This document shows positions 1 through 7,062 of a stretch of DNA of 12,214 nt, piece by piece. The DNA comes from Pseudobdellovibrio sp. Its GTDB lineage: Bacteria > Bdellovibrionota > Bdellovibrionia > Bdellovibrionales > Bdellovibrionaceae. Each line of letters starts with the position of its first letter. Positions within the stretch are counted from its first letter, which is position 1. Under the pieces are notes generated by a model that saw only the letters and a list, made by a program, of their open reading frames with translations, had not been told where the DNA came from and searched no databases. The position numbers were made by a program, and so were the translations under genes. The DNA is taken from positions 1 to 12,214 of the forward strand of contig JANWIU010000040.1 of assembly GCA_025449725.1 (NCBI GenBank). Direction: 5' to 3'.

Positions 1-1
1 C

Positions 2-889
2 GATCAAGCACCTTATGCTCCGGAAAAAGCAAAATACTGGCTGCCGGTCGATCTTTATGTTGGTGGGGCCGAACATACCGTCGGTCATTTATTGTATTCT
101 CGCTTTTGGACAAAAGTTCTTTTTGATGCGGGCCTGTCACCGGTTGATGAGCCCTTTAAAAAATTAGCTCATCAGGGAATGATTTTGGGACCTGACGGCG
201 AAAAGATGTCGAAGTCCCGAGGAAATGTTATCCCAGCTGACACCGTCGCAGCGGAATCCGGCGTGGATGCTCTAAGATGTTATGTTTGTTTTTTAGGACC
301 GATGGATAAAGACAAACCATGGAACGTAAACGGAATCGACGGCGTCAGGCGCTTTTTAGACCGCCTCTCGCGCCTTGCGGTTAACGAAACCACCGGCGAA
401 GTCACAGCAACAGACGCAGCATTGCCTCCTGAGGTCGAGAAACTTTTACATAAAACTATTAAAAAAGTTTCAGAAGATATCGAGATCCTCAGCTTCAATA
501 CTTGTATCAGCCAGATGATGATTTTGGTGAACGAGCTTTATAAATTTGACTGCCGTTCTCGTAAGGCCTTGCTGCCATTAGCTCAATTATTACAGCCATT
601 TGCTCCTCACACGGCGGAAGAAATCTGGAGCCAGATCGGCGGAGAAGGGCTTGTGGTCCAAGCTGCTTGGCCTACATTCAATCCTGAGCTTTGCAAAGAT
701 GACGTGATTACTCTAGGTGTTCAAGTAAACGGCAAAATGAGAGGCACAATTGAGATTGCGGTGGCAGCATCAGAGGCCGAAGCTCTCGCTGCTGCTTATC
801 AACTTGCGACCGTTAATTCTGCCATGGGCGGAAGCGCTCCTAAAAAGGTAATCTACAAAGCCGGAAAAATTTTAAATATTCTGTGCTAA
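2..889 (+). CDS. leuS: Leucyl-tRNA synthetase, C-terminal part (5' end outside window)
   Basis: Class Ia aminoacyl-tRNA synthetase that charges tRNA(Leu) with leucine in the cytoplasm. The reading frame is already open at base 2, so the gene begins upstream and only the last ~295 codons are present. The fragment opens with the catalytic-domain motif VDLYVGGAEHTVGHLLYSRFW-like block typical of bacterial LeuRS. The KMSKS signature (GEKMSKSRGN, nt 203-217 for KMSKS itself) follows, closing the Rossmann active site. Next comes the helical anticodon-binding domain with the conserved LLQPFAPHTAEEIW block at about nt 580-635. Last is the small C-terminal domain (VQVNGKMRG, nt ~718-745) that contacts the tRNA elbow, ending in GKILNILC. 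No truncation or frameshift is visible. The gap to speA is 85 bp with no obvious terminator, so read-through is possible. Identification is from motif recognition and is very secure. Confidence 0.97.
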   Translation, partial: DQAPYAPEKAKYWLPVDLYVGGAEHTVGHLLYSRFWTKVLFDAGLSPVDEPFKKLAHQGMILGPDGEKMSKSRGNVIPADTVAAESGVDALRCYVCFLGPMDKDKPWNVNGIDGVRRFLDRLSRLAVNETTGEVTATDAALPPEVEKLLHKTIKKVSEDIEILSFNTCISQMMILVNELYKFDCRSRKALLPLAQLLQPFAPHTAEEIWSQIGGEGLVVQAAWPTFNPELCKDDVITLGVQVNGKMRGTIEIAVAASEAEALAAAYQLATVNSAMGGSAPKKVIYKAGKILNILC

Positions 890-913
890 TTTGTTGCAGG
901 CCGCCCAATTAAT

Positions 914-940
914 CTGTAAATCAAAACTATAAATTTACAG
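914..940. promoter_or_regulatory. Inverted repeat upstream of speA
   Basis: A perfect 8-bp inverted repeat, CTGTAAAT (914-921) and ATTTACAG (933-940), is separated by 11 AT-rich bases. It lies 35 bp before the speA start codon, in the leuS-speA gap. The half-site centres are 19 bp apart, close to two helical turns, which would suit a dimeric repressor. In RNA it would be a weak 8-bp hairpin in the leader. What binds it, if anything, cannot be told from the sequence. Confidence 0.4.
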
Positions 941-974
941 TTACAGGAAACGTATTTTTGGGGGGCCCTGAAAC

Positions 975-2963
975 ATGAGTTTAGAAACCAACAGCACCAA
1001 TCACACTTCGGTAAATAAATCGTCTCCGGCTACGCATGCGTTTGCAAAAACAACTGCTAATCCATGGACGGTTGAAGACAGCGCAAGAATTTACGGAATT
1101 AATAATTGGGGTAATGGCTACTTCCGCATTAATGAAAACGGAAATGTCGCAGTCACTCCAAAAGGTGTTAAGGGTAACTCGTTAGATTTGTACGAACTCA
1201 CTCAAGAGTTACAAGACCGCGGTATCCGCGTGCCGATCATGATCCGCTTTCCTGACATCATCAATGAACGCGTTCACCTTCTTCATAACTGTTTTCAAAA
1301 AGCAATCGCTGACCACAATTACGGTGGCCAGTACCGTGGCGTTTATCCAATTAAAGTGAATCAACAACGTCACTTAGTGCAAGAGCTCGTAAAGTTCGGA
1401 AAAGACGTTAACTTAGGCCTTGAGTGCGGTTCTAAGCCGGAATTACTGGTTGTTCTTTCTTTAATGAATTCTCCGCAAGGCGTGATTATCTGTAATGGTT
1501 TTAAAGATATGGAATATATCGAAACCGCTTTACTGGCGCAAAAAATCGGCCGCGAAATCATTATCGTTGTTGACCGTAAAGATGAATTAAAACTTATCAT
1601 TGATGCCGGTAAAAAATTGAACATCAAACCTAAAATCGGTTTCCGTGCGAAGCTGAATACACAAGGCGCAGGCAAATGGGTTGATTCAGCCGGTGCGCGC
1701 TCTAAATTCGGTTTAACGGCAGTTGAAATCGTTGAGGGTGTTGAGTATCTAAAAAAACTGAACATGCTCGATTGCCTTGAGCTTCTTCATTACCACATCG
1801 GTTCACAGGTTCCCTCAATTCAGTCGATTAAATCTTCTTTGCGTGAAGCAGCCCGCTTCTACACAGAACTTCACAACCTTGGTGCTAAATTAAAATACAT
1901 CGATGTCGGCGGCGGCTTAGGAGTTGATTACGATGGTTCAGGCGTGGGCGATTCTTCGATTAACTACTCTGAACAAGAATATGCAAATGATGTTGTTTCC
2001 ACTTTACAGGTACTTTGCGACGAAAAAGGTGTTCCACACCCGAACATCGTAACCGAATCTGGCCGTGCTCTTGTAGCACATCACTCGGTTTTAGTTTTCA
2101 ACGTCATGGGCGTAAACAATTTGTTTCAACAAGACCCTCCTGTGCCGGCTACCAAAAAAGATCCGGCAATCATGCAAGACATGCAGTATGTCTTTGAAAA
2201 ACTAAATTCTGAAAACCTGAACGAATGCTTCAACGATTTAATGCAGGCAAAAACCGAAACTTTAAATCAGTTCACTTACGGCGTGTTGAACTTAACTCAG
2301 CGTGCTTGGTGTGAAAGTATGTTCTTCGCCGTTGCAACAAAGATGCTGGCGCTGGCGCAAGTGACTCCTGATTGCGACGATATCGTTGCTGAGCTTCGCG
2401 AAAAACTTTGCGATACTTACTTCTGTAACTTCTCAGTATTCCAATCCGTTCCGGATTCATGGGCTGTAGGCCAGTTGTTTCCGGTCATGCCGATTCACAA
2501 TCACAAAAACGAACCATGTCATGAGGCCACTCTGGCAGATTTAACTTGTGATTCCGATGGTAAAATCGAAAAGTTCATCGATACCGAAACCGGCGAAGTG
2601 AAGAAAACATTGCGAATCCACCCCTTCAAAGAGGGCGACTCCCCTTACTTCTTGGCAGTTTTCTTAACTGGCGCCTACCAGGAAATCTTAGGTGATCTGC
2701 ATAATCTTTTCGGAGACACCGATGCGGTTCACATCTCCATCACAGATTCAGGCTACACAGTAGATCACTACGTGCCTGGAGACACCGTTACGGAAGTATT
2801 AACTTACGTTCAGTTCGGCCGTGCAGAAATGGTAGACAATGTCCGCCAGTTCACAGAAGAAAGCATCGCCAGCGGCAATATCACTAAACAAGAAGCTAAG
2901 AACTTAATCCGCCATTACGAAGAAGGTCTGTCCGGCTACACTTATCTCGAAGAGATGGAGTAG
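975..2963 (+). CDS. speA: Biosynthetic arginine decarboxylase (PLP-dependent)
   Basis: Decarboxylates L-arginine to agmatine, the first step of the arginine route to putrescine. The 662 residues match the usual SpeA length (about 630-660). The N-terminal block NPWTVEDSARIYGINNWGNGYF-like (residues ~29-50) is a SpeA hallmark. The PLP Schiff-base lysine is K127 in VYPIKVNQ, the same number as in the E. coli enzyme. A glycine-rich PLP-phosphate loop GGGLGVDYDG follows near residues 313-322. The catalytic cysteine contributed across the dimer is C525 in DLTCDSDG. The C-terminus has the conserved GAYQEILGDLHNLFGDT and ends GYTYLEEME, like other SpeA proteins. The start ATG is preceded by a run of six G (960-965), a rather poor Shine-Dalgarno (SD) sequence. 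An agmatinase-family gene sits about 6 kb downstream at 8879 and would use its product. All key residues are intact. Confidence 0.97.
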   Translation: MSLETNSTNHTSVNKSSPATHAFAKTTANPWTVEDSARIYGINNWGNGYFRINENGNVAVTPKGVKGNSLDLYELTQELQDRGIRVPIMIRFPDIINERVHLLHNCFQKAIADHNYGGQYRGVYPIKVNQQRHLVQELVKFGKDVNLGLECGSKPELLVVLSLMNSPQGVIICNGFKDMEYIETALLAQKIGREIIIVVDRKDELKLIIDAGKKLNIKPKIGFRAKLNTQGAGKWVDSAGARSKFGLTAVEIVEGVEYLKKLNMLDCLELLHYHIGSQVPSIQSIKSSLREAARFYTELHNLGAKLKYIDVGGGLGVDYDGSGVGDSSINYSEQEYANDVVSTLQVLCDEKGVPHPNIVTESGRALVAHHSVLVFNVMGVNNLFQQDPPVPATKKDPAIMQDMQYVFEKLNSENLNECFNDLMQAKTETLNQFTYGVLNLTQRAWCESMFFAVATKMLALAQVTPDCDDIVAELREKLCDTYFCNFSVFQSVPDSWAVGQLFPVMPIHNHKNEPCHEATLADLTCDSDGKIEKFIDTETGEVKKTLRIHPFKEGDSPYFLAVFLTGAYQEILGDLHNLFGDTDAVHISITDSGYTVDHYVPGDTVTEVLTYVQFGRAEMVDNVRQFTEESIASGNITKQEAKNLIRHYEEGLSGYTYLEEME

Positions 2964-2978
2964 ATTTTCGTGTTTTTT

Positions 2979-3002
2979 TGGCCGTTACTGGACTAACGGC
3001 CA
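2979..3002 (+). terminator. Hairpin after speA (non-canonical terminator candidate)
   Basis: A perfect 9-bp stem, TGGCCGTTA (2979-2987) and TAACGGCCA (2994-3002), encloses a 6-base loop and begins 16 bp after the speA stop. A T7 run lies on its 5' side (2972-2978) rather than its 3' side, so this is not a textbook intrinsic terminator on either strand. It may instead protect the speA mRNA 3' end or act as a weak or Rho-assisted stop. Confidence 0.45.
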
Positions 3003-3049
3003 TCATCTAAAATCACTTTCAAACCGAAGAGCATGTACTGAGGAAGTTC

Positions 3050-4318
3050 ATGTTCAAATACCTGCGGCATCGTCGTCATTTCATTCTCTTTGCTATCGTT
3101 TTCTCAGCTTTTTTAAGCTTGCCGATATTGTCACGTTTAGTGATCGATACGATCTTTAGGCCGCTCGTCAATGAACAGAATGCCAGCCTCTATAACAACT
3201 TTCCAAAAATTATCAGCGATTTAGAAACAATCACCGCTCACCCGGTGTTTCCGATGCCGGGTTACAAGAACAATGCCCAGTTCGTTTTGCTAAAGTACAT
3301 CCCGATGGATGGTATTGAAGATACCCACATTAAAAATCCGCGCTATGATTCTCTGTTTAGATTGACCGAAGAATATTACAACTGGCGTACAGACGATCAG
3401 GTCTTTCAAAAAATGCTGAACGATAAAGAACTTCTGGCTGTCGATACCACGTGGGTCCAAAAACTAAGAGACTATGATCACTGGAACTACTCATCTCACA
3501 AAGAAATTCTTTCTTCGCTTTCGCCAATTCGCGATGTCAGCGGTATTACGCGTCTTGAGATCTTCTCTCAGCTTCCCCAACCAACATTTAATCAATTGCG
3601 TTCTTGGGCCATGCTGAATTTTATTAAAATGCAAAAGGCAGGTCACGGGCTTGAAGCCTTAAAAACCTATAGACACATTGCCTACTTACTTCATAGCGCA
3701 GGAAACTTCGTGGCCAGCACGACTGCGTTTTCAATGTTGCGGGATGAATATGTTTTGCTGGGAAGGTTTCCGGTTAAAGGCTGGGAGCCCGTTCCGATTT
3801 ATTACCTGGATGCTTACGCTCGCGTAACCTGGGCTTGGGTGGCCATTTTAAAGATGCCGTATTTTTCGGAGTTTCCTCCTGCGTTCTTTCCGTACTTAAA
3901 ACCCCAGAACGGCTTGTGTGCAGGTGCCCGTGAAGCCGTTTCGAACTTCACGCTTTACCGGGATTTCTTTGAACCGCAAACGTACTTCGAAGCAAACTTT
4001 ACTTACAATATTGCGTATACCAAAAAGATTTATATAAAAGTGAAAACCGAATGTAACCTGAATATCTACAATAAATTTTTAGACCGCTCACCGGCCTCTT
4101 TAGACATGTTTTCTTCGTTTACTCTCGATGAGTCAATTTTTAAACGGGCCAAGAATACTGAGTATGACTTTTCGTTAGTTGATAACTGGATTTATTTGCC
4201 TTACATCCGGCGCTTGGTAGGTTTTGTCTACTTTTCTCCGGGTAGTCCGATGAATTTCATCATGCCGTATGAGACCCGCAAGAAAAAATTTGCGGGACTC
4301 AACGAAATATTCTTTTGA
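3050..4318 (+). CDS. Hypothetical membrane-anchored protein, 422 aa
   Basis: Not recognised. The N-terminus MFKYLRHRRH carries several positive charges and is followed by one hydrophobic segment (residues ~11-32, FILFAIVFSAFLSLPILSRLVI). The topology is therefore probably a single uncleaved anchor with the large remainder in the periplasm. The rest is rich in aromatic residues (Tyr, Phe, Trp), especially 230-340, has no recognisable catalytic motif, and contains few cysteines. The start is supported by GAGGA (3040-3044) six bases before ATG. It lies 86 bp after speA on the same strand but behind a hairpin, so co-transcription is uncertain. Its TGA stop abuts the stop of the opposite-strand gene with no base between. 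It may be a lineage-restricted Bdellovibrionota envelope protein (inference only). Confidence 0.8.
   Translation: MFKYLRHRRHFILFAIVFSAFLSLPILSRLVIDTIFRPLVNEQNASLYNNFPKIISDLETITAHPVFPMPGYKNNAQFVLLKYIPMDGIEDTHIKNPRYDSLFRLTEEYYNWRTDDQVFQKMLNDKELLAVDTTWVQKLRDYDHWNYSSHKEILSSLSPIRDVSGITRLEIFSQLPQPTFNQLRSWAMLNFIKMQKAGHGLEALKTYRHIAYLLHSAGNFVASTTAFSMLRDEYVLLGRFPVKGWEPVPIYYLDAYARVTWAWVAILKMPYFSEFPPAFFPYLKPQNGLCAGAREAVSNFTLYRDFFEPQTYFEANFTYNIAYTKKIYIKVKTECNLNIYNKFLDRSPASLDMFSSFTLDESIFKRAKNTEYDFSLVDNWIYLPYIRRLVGFVYFSPGSPMNFIMPYETRKKKFAGLNEIFF
4271..4300 (+). terminator. Hairpin inside the 3' end of the 422-aa gene
   Basis: GAG-A-CCCGCAA (4271-4281) pairs with TTGCGGG-A-CTC (4290-4300). That gives ten pairs and one A·A mismatch around an 8-base loop. 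On the plus strand the stem is followed after ~9 bases by ATTCTTTT, close to the stop codon. The downstream gene abuts on the other strand, so a plus-strand terminator would have to lie inside coding sequence. This hairpin is the best candidate, but the U-tract is displaced, so the call is tentative. Confidence 0.35.
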
Positions 4319-4849
4319 TTACTTTCTGCAAACTTCGATCGGGAAGTTTTGATCAAGGCCACTTCTTGAATGGTGGAACTTGATGCCTCTGATCGATGTC
4401 TGAAGATCTTCGCGTAATGAGCGCTGACAAACTTCCTGATTATTTTCATCACGCGTTTCTATTTTTAATTCAGTTACTGTTCTTGCCACTGTAACCGCTT
4501 CTGCACCTGGATTGTTCTGAATTAAATCATCAATTGAAAATCCGTCACCGCCCCAAGGCGCTTTACAACGGCCCGCTGTCATACATGGCTCGCCGATATC
4601 ACCAAAGTTTGAATTGGTGTGGTCAAACAGTGTCCAGCCATCAAGTGCGGCTAAATTAATTTTTAATTCTTGTGCGCCGTATCCGATTTCAGAACAACGA
4701 ACTGTTGAAGTTGAAACTTCAGTTGTGAAAGATTTTGCGTCTCTTAAAATAACTCTTTCTTTAACGCCGGCGTTCGGCAAAAGATCATCTGCAGCCCAGA
4801 TGTTTGAAGTGATTGTTAATAATGCCCCTAATAGTAATACTTTTTTCAT
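4319..4849 (-). CDS. Hypothetical exported protein with five cysteines, 176 aa
   Basis: Not recognised. A clear Sec signal peptide opens the protein: MKK, then a hydrophobic core, with likely cleavage after IWA at residue 19. This gives a mature periplasmic or secreted protein of about 157 residues. The mature part has five cysteines (C52, C89, C95, C141, C174), enough for two disulfides. It also has a short Gly/Pro/Cys-rich stretch around residues 87-102 (GEPCMTAGRCKAPWGG). No lipobox is present. The start is supported by a GGGAG Shine-Dalgarno about 9 bases upstream. The gene follows the yej-type operon on the same strand after 129 bp, but an AT-rich inverted repeat lies between, so it is probably a separate unit. 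Length and codon use look like a genuine gene. Confidence 0.8.
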   Translation of the reverse strand: MKKVLLLGALLTITSNIWAADDLLPNAGVKERVILRDAKSFTTEVSTSTVRCSEIGYGAQELKINLAALDGWTLFDHTNSNFGDIGEPCMTAGRCKAPWGGDGFSIDDLIQNNPGAEAVTVARTVTELKIETRDENNQEVCQRSLREDLQTSIRGIKFHHSRSGLDQNFPIEVCRK

Positions 4850-4902
4850 AAAGTGTTTCTCCCTGTTGAGATACTTTTAACACCAGGGTAATAATAAAAA
4901 TA

Positions 4903-4923
4903 ATGAATTGATTATTAATTCAT
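4903..4923 (-). terminator. Weak AT-rich hairpin after the yej-type operon
   Basis: A 7-bp inverted repeat, ATGAATT (4903-4909) and AATTCAT (4917-4923), encloses a 7-base loop. Read on the minus strand, it is followed by a T-rich stretch (complement of 4890-4902). It lies about 55 bp past the stop of the last permease gene. The stem is all A/T except one pair, so termination would be weak. The same bases may overlap the promoter of the 176-aa gene. Confidence 0.35.
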
Positions 4924-4978
4924 CATAAATGAATTTAATGATTTTAGATGCCAAAACGACCAAAACGGCAGGAGGATG

Positions 4979-6016
4979 CTATTCAACAGAAGACTTAGAA
5001 TCGAAGGCGTCACGCACCGCCAACCCGATATTGATAAGCAAAGTCAAAGTGAGTACCACCGCCGCTGAAGGGTACCAAACCAGCCATTCCGATGTCGTAA
5101 TATACTGCTGCCCTTGATCTAAAAGCTCACCCCAGCTTGGCGTCGGCGCCTGAAGTCCTAAACCCAGGTAATCCAAAAACGCCAGCGTCGAAATGTTCAC
5201 TGCAATAACAAAAGGAGAAAATGTCACGATTGGCGTTAAAGCATTCGGCAGAATATGTCCGAAGATTATTTTTTTGTTAGACGCACCTAAAGCTCTCGCA
5301 GCTTCTACGTATTCGCGCTTTCTTAGCTGTAAAAACTGCGCCCGCATATAAATAGCAATTTGCGGCCAGTCAAAGATGGCCAAAAACAGAATTAAAATAA
5401 ATAAGTTCGGAGTAAAAATCGAAATAATCGTAATTAGAATCAAAGTTGTCGGCATAGTTTGAATAACTTCAACCAAACGCATGCCCAGAATATCTAATTT
5501 TCCTCCAAAGAATCCAATCGAAGAACCCAGCGCAACGCCGATAATATATGCGGCAAACCAGGCTCCTAAAGCAAAAATAAATGAATATCTCATTCCGTAA
5601 AGCAATCTCGTCAGAACGTCTCTGCCGCGATTGTCGGTTCCCATTAAATTGTATTTTGTAGGAGACGACGGATACGAGTCCACTGCTGAATTGCTTTCTA
5701 ATGGGTCCCATTGAATCAACGGCCACGCCGCCCAGTCACCGTTTTCAAAATCCAGTGAACGATAATCCATTACAAAAATGTCTTCGCGGCCAAACACTGT
5801 CGGATGATACTCCTTCAGAACCGGCGTATAGATTTCACCTTTGTATTTCATAATGATCGGTTTGCTATTCGCCCAGATCTCAGCTGTTAAACTGAAGAAT
5901 AAAAGAAAGAATATGACCCATGTCGAAACCATCGCAAGCTTGTTGCGCTTCAAACGCTTGTAGCGTTTTAAAGTCAGTTCATTTGTAATCAGTCTTCCTT
6001 CAATCAGCGCCAACAT
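4979..6016 (-). CDS. yejE: Peptide/oligopeptide ABC transporter permease, YejE type
   Basis: Inner-membrane permease of a binding-protein-dependent peptide importer, partner of the YejB-type permease encoded just upstream. At 345 aa it matches E. coli YejE (about 341). The first transmembrane segment is at ~28-46. A long periplasmic segment follows (residues ~50-120, with SKPIIMKYKGEIYTPVLKEY resembling YejE). Then comes the typical block LMGTDNRGRDVLTRLLYG (124-141) opening the permease domain. The cytoplasmic EAA loop that docks to the ATPase is EAARALG...HILPNAL (238-260). Its SD AGGTGAG overlaps the yejB TAG stop, with only 5 bp between genes, so translation is probably coupled. It ends VRDAFDS as in the family. 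A Dpp/Opp-type C permease is the alternative label; the long periplasmic insert favours YejE. Confidence 0.9.
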   Translation of the reverse strand: MLALIEGRLITNELTLKRYKRLKRNKLAMVSTWVIFFLLFFSLTAEIWANSKPIIMKYKGEIYTPVLKEYHPTVFGREDIFVMDYRSLDFENGDWAAWPLIQWDPLESNSAVDSYPSSPTKYNLMGTDNRGRDVLTRLLYGMRYSFIFALGAWFAAYIIGVALGSSIGFFGGKLDILGMRLVEVIQTMPTTLILITIISIFTPNLFILILFLAIFDWPQIAIYMRAQFLQLRKREYVEAARALGASNKKIIFGHILPNALTPIVTFSPFVIAVNISTLAFLDYLGLGLQAPTPSWGELLDQGQQYITTSEWLVWYPSAAVVLTLTLLINIGLAVRDAFDSKSSVE

Positions 6017-6021
6017 CTCAC

Positions 6022-7035
6022 CTATTTAAAATCAATTCGTGGATCAACCATTACATAAACAATATCGCTGATGATATTACCGGCCAGTAAAAGCATTGCA
6101 GAAATAAAAGTAATACCCATAATTACGTTATAATCTCTCGCCAAAATGGAACTGTAGCTCAGTAACCCGATACCATCTAAATTAAAAATCTTTTCAATAA
6201 TCAATGAACCGGCAAGGAACACTCGTAGAAACCCTCCAAGCCCTGTTGCAACCGGAATCATCGCGTTTCGAAGCGCGTGTTTGTAATAAACTAATCGGTC
6301 CGTCAAACCTTTGGATCTTGCCGTACGAACGTAATCCGACTTAATTACATCCAGCATAGAGTTACGCACAAGCATCGTTACTTCTGTAAAATTACCCAGC
6401 ATGTAACATGTTAACGGCAGAATAAAATGGTAGGTGCGGTCCCATACTTTACCCCAAGTAGTCATGTTATCGTAGTCATCAGACGTCAGGTTTCCGATCG
6501 GAAAGAAGTCAAAGTGAGAGCCCCCCGCAAACCATACGATCAACACAATACCCAGCACCAGCGGTGGAATAGAATACAAACCATATAAGATAATTCCGCT
6601 TACATGATCGAATTTACTTCCTGCTTTGATGGCCTTTGTTACGCCTAAGGGAATACAAACAATATAAGTTAAAATTAATGAGGCAATACCAAATGAAAGC
6701 GAAACAGGAAATCTCTGCGTAATAACATCAATGACAGGCTCTTGATAAGCGAAGCTCTCACCGAAATCTAATCGAGAAATATTTTTTAACCAGATCCAGT
6801 ATCGCTCGTGCACAGGTTTATCAAAGCCATATTGCTTTGCCATGCTGTCGAGAATTTCCTGCGAAATCTGCGTGCCTCGGCCGCCACTGCCACCGGCACC
6901 GCCCATTCGCATCTTCTGAAGCTTCTGTTCAATAGGCCCGCCCGGAGCCGCATTAATGATTAAGAACGTAATCAAAGTGATCCCCAGAAATGTGGGGATC
7001 GACAACAATAAACGTCTTAAAATATATATGAACAT
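6022..7035 (-). CDS. yejB: Peptide/oligopeptide ABC transporter permease, YejB type
   Basis: First inner-membrane permease of the importer. The 337 residues start with the conserved MFIYILRRLLLSIPTFLGI (TM1 ~9-29), then APGGP. A short glycine-rich segment follows (45-54, GGAGGSGGRG), which is longer in E. coli YejB and accounts for the smaller size here. The YGFDKPVHERY block at 69-79 is diagnostic of YejB. The permease core has several membrane helices (~112-135, 147-170, 203-225, 260-282, 305-325). The EAA-type cytoplasmic loop is at 237-260 (RTARSKGL...KHALRNAMIP), and the end VDPRIDFK matches the family. The start is 18 bp after the yejA stop, and its AAAGG ribosome site lies within a hairpin. 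It forms the channel with YejE. The ATPase is not encoded nearby. Confidence 0.92.
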   Translation of the reverse strand: MFIYILRRLLLSIPTFLGITLITFLIINAAPGGPIEQKLQKMRMGGAGGSGGRGTQISQEILDSMAKQYGFDKPVHERYWIWLKNISRLDFGESFAYQEPVIDVITQRFPVSLSFGIASLILTYIVCIPLGVTKAIKAGSKFDHVSGIILYGLYSIPPLVLGIVLIVWFAGGSHFDFFPIGNLTSDDYDNMTTWGKVWDRTYHFILPLTCYMLGNFTEVTMLVRNSMLDVIKSDYVRTARSKGLTDRLVYYKHALRNAMIPVATGLGGFLRVFLAGSLIIEKIFNLDGIGLLSYSSILARDYNVIMGITFISAMLLLAGNIISDIVYVMVDPRIDFK

Positions 7036-7041
7036 CGAATT

Positions 7042-7062
7042 CAGCCTTTAAAATTAAGGCTG
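7042..7062 (-). promoter_or_regulatory. Hairpin over the yejA stop and yejB ribosome site
   Basis: On the mRNA (minus strand) CAGCCTT pairs with AAGGCTG: 7 perfect pairs around a 7-base loop, complement of 7042-7062. The 5' arm ends in the last codons of yejA and abuts its TAA. The 3' arm contains AAGG, the only good Shine-Dalgarno of yejB, 9 bases before its ATG. The structure could lower permease synthesis relative to binding protein, or stabilise the yejA message, as is common in binding-protein operons. Confidence 0.55.
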
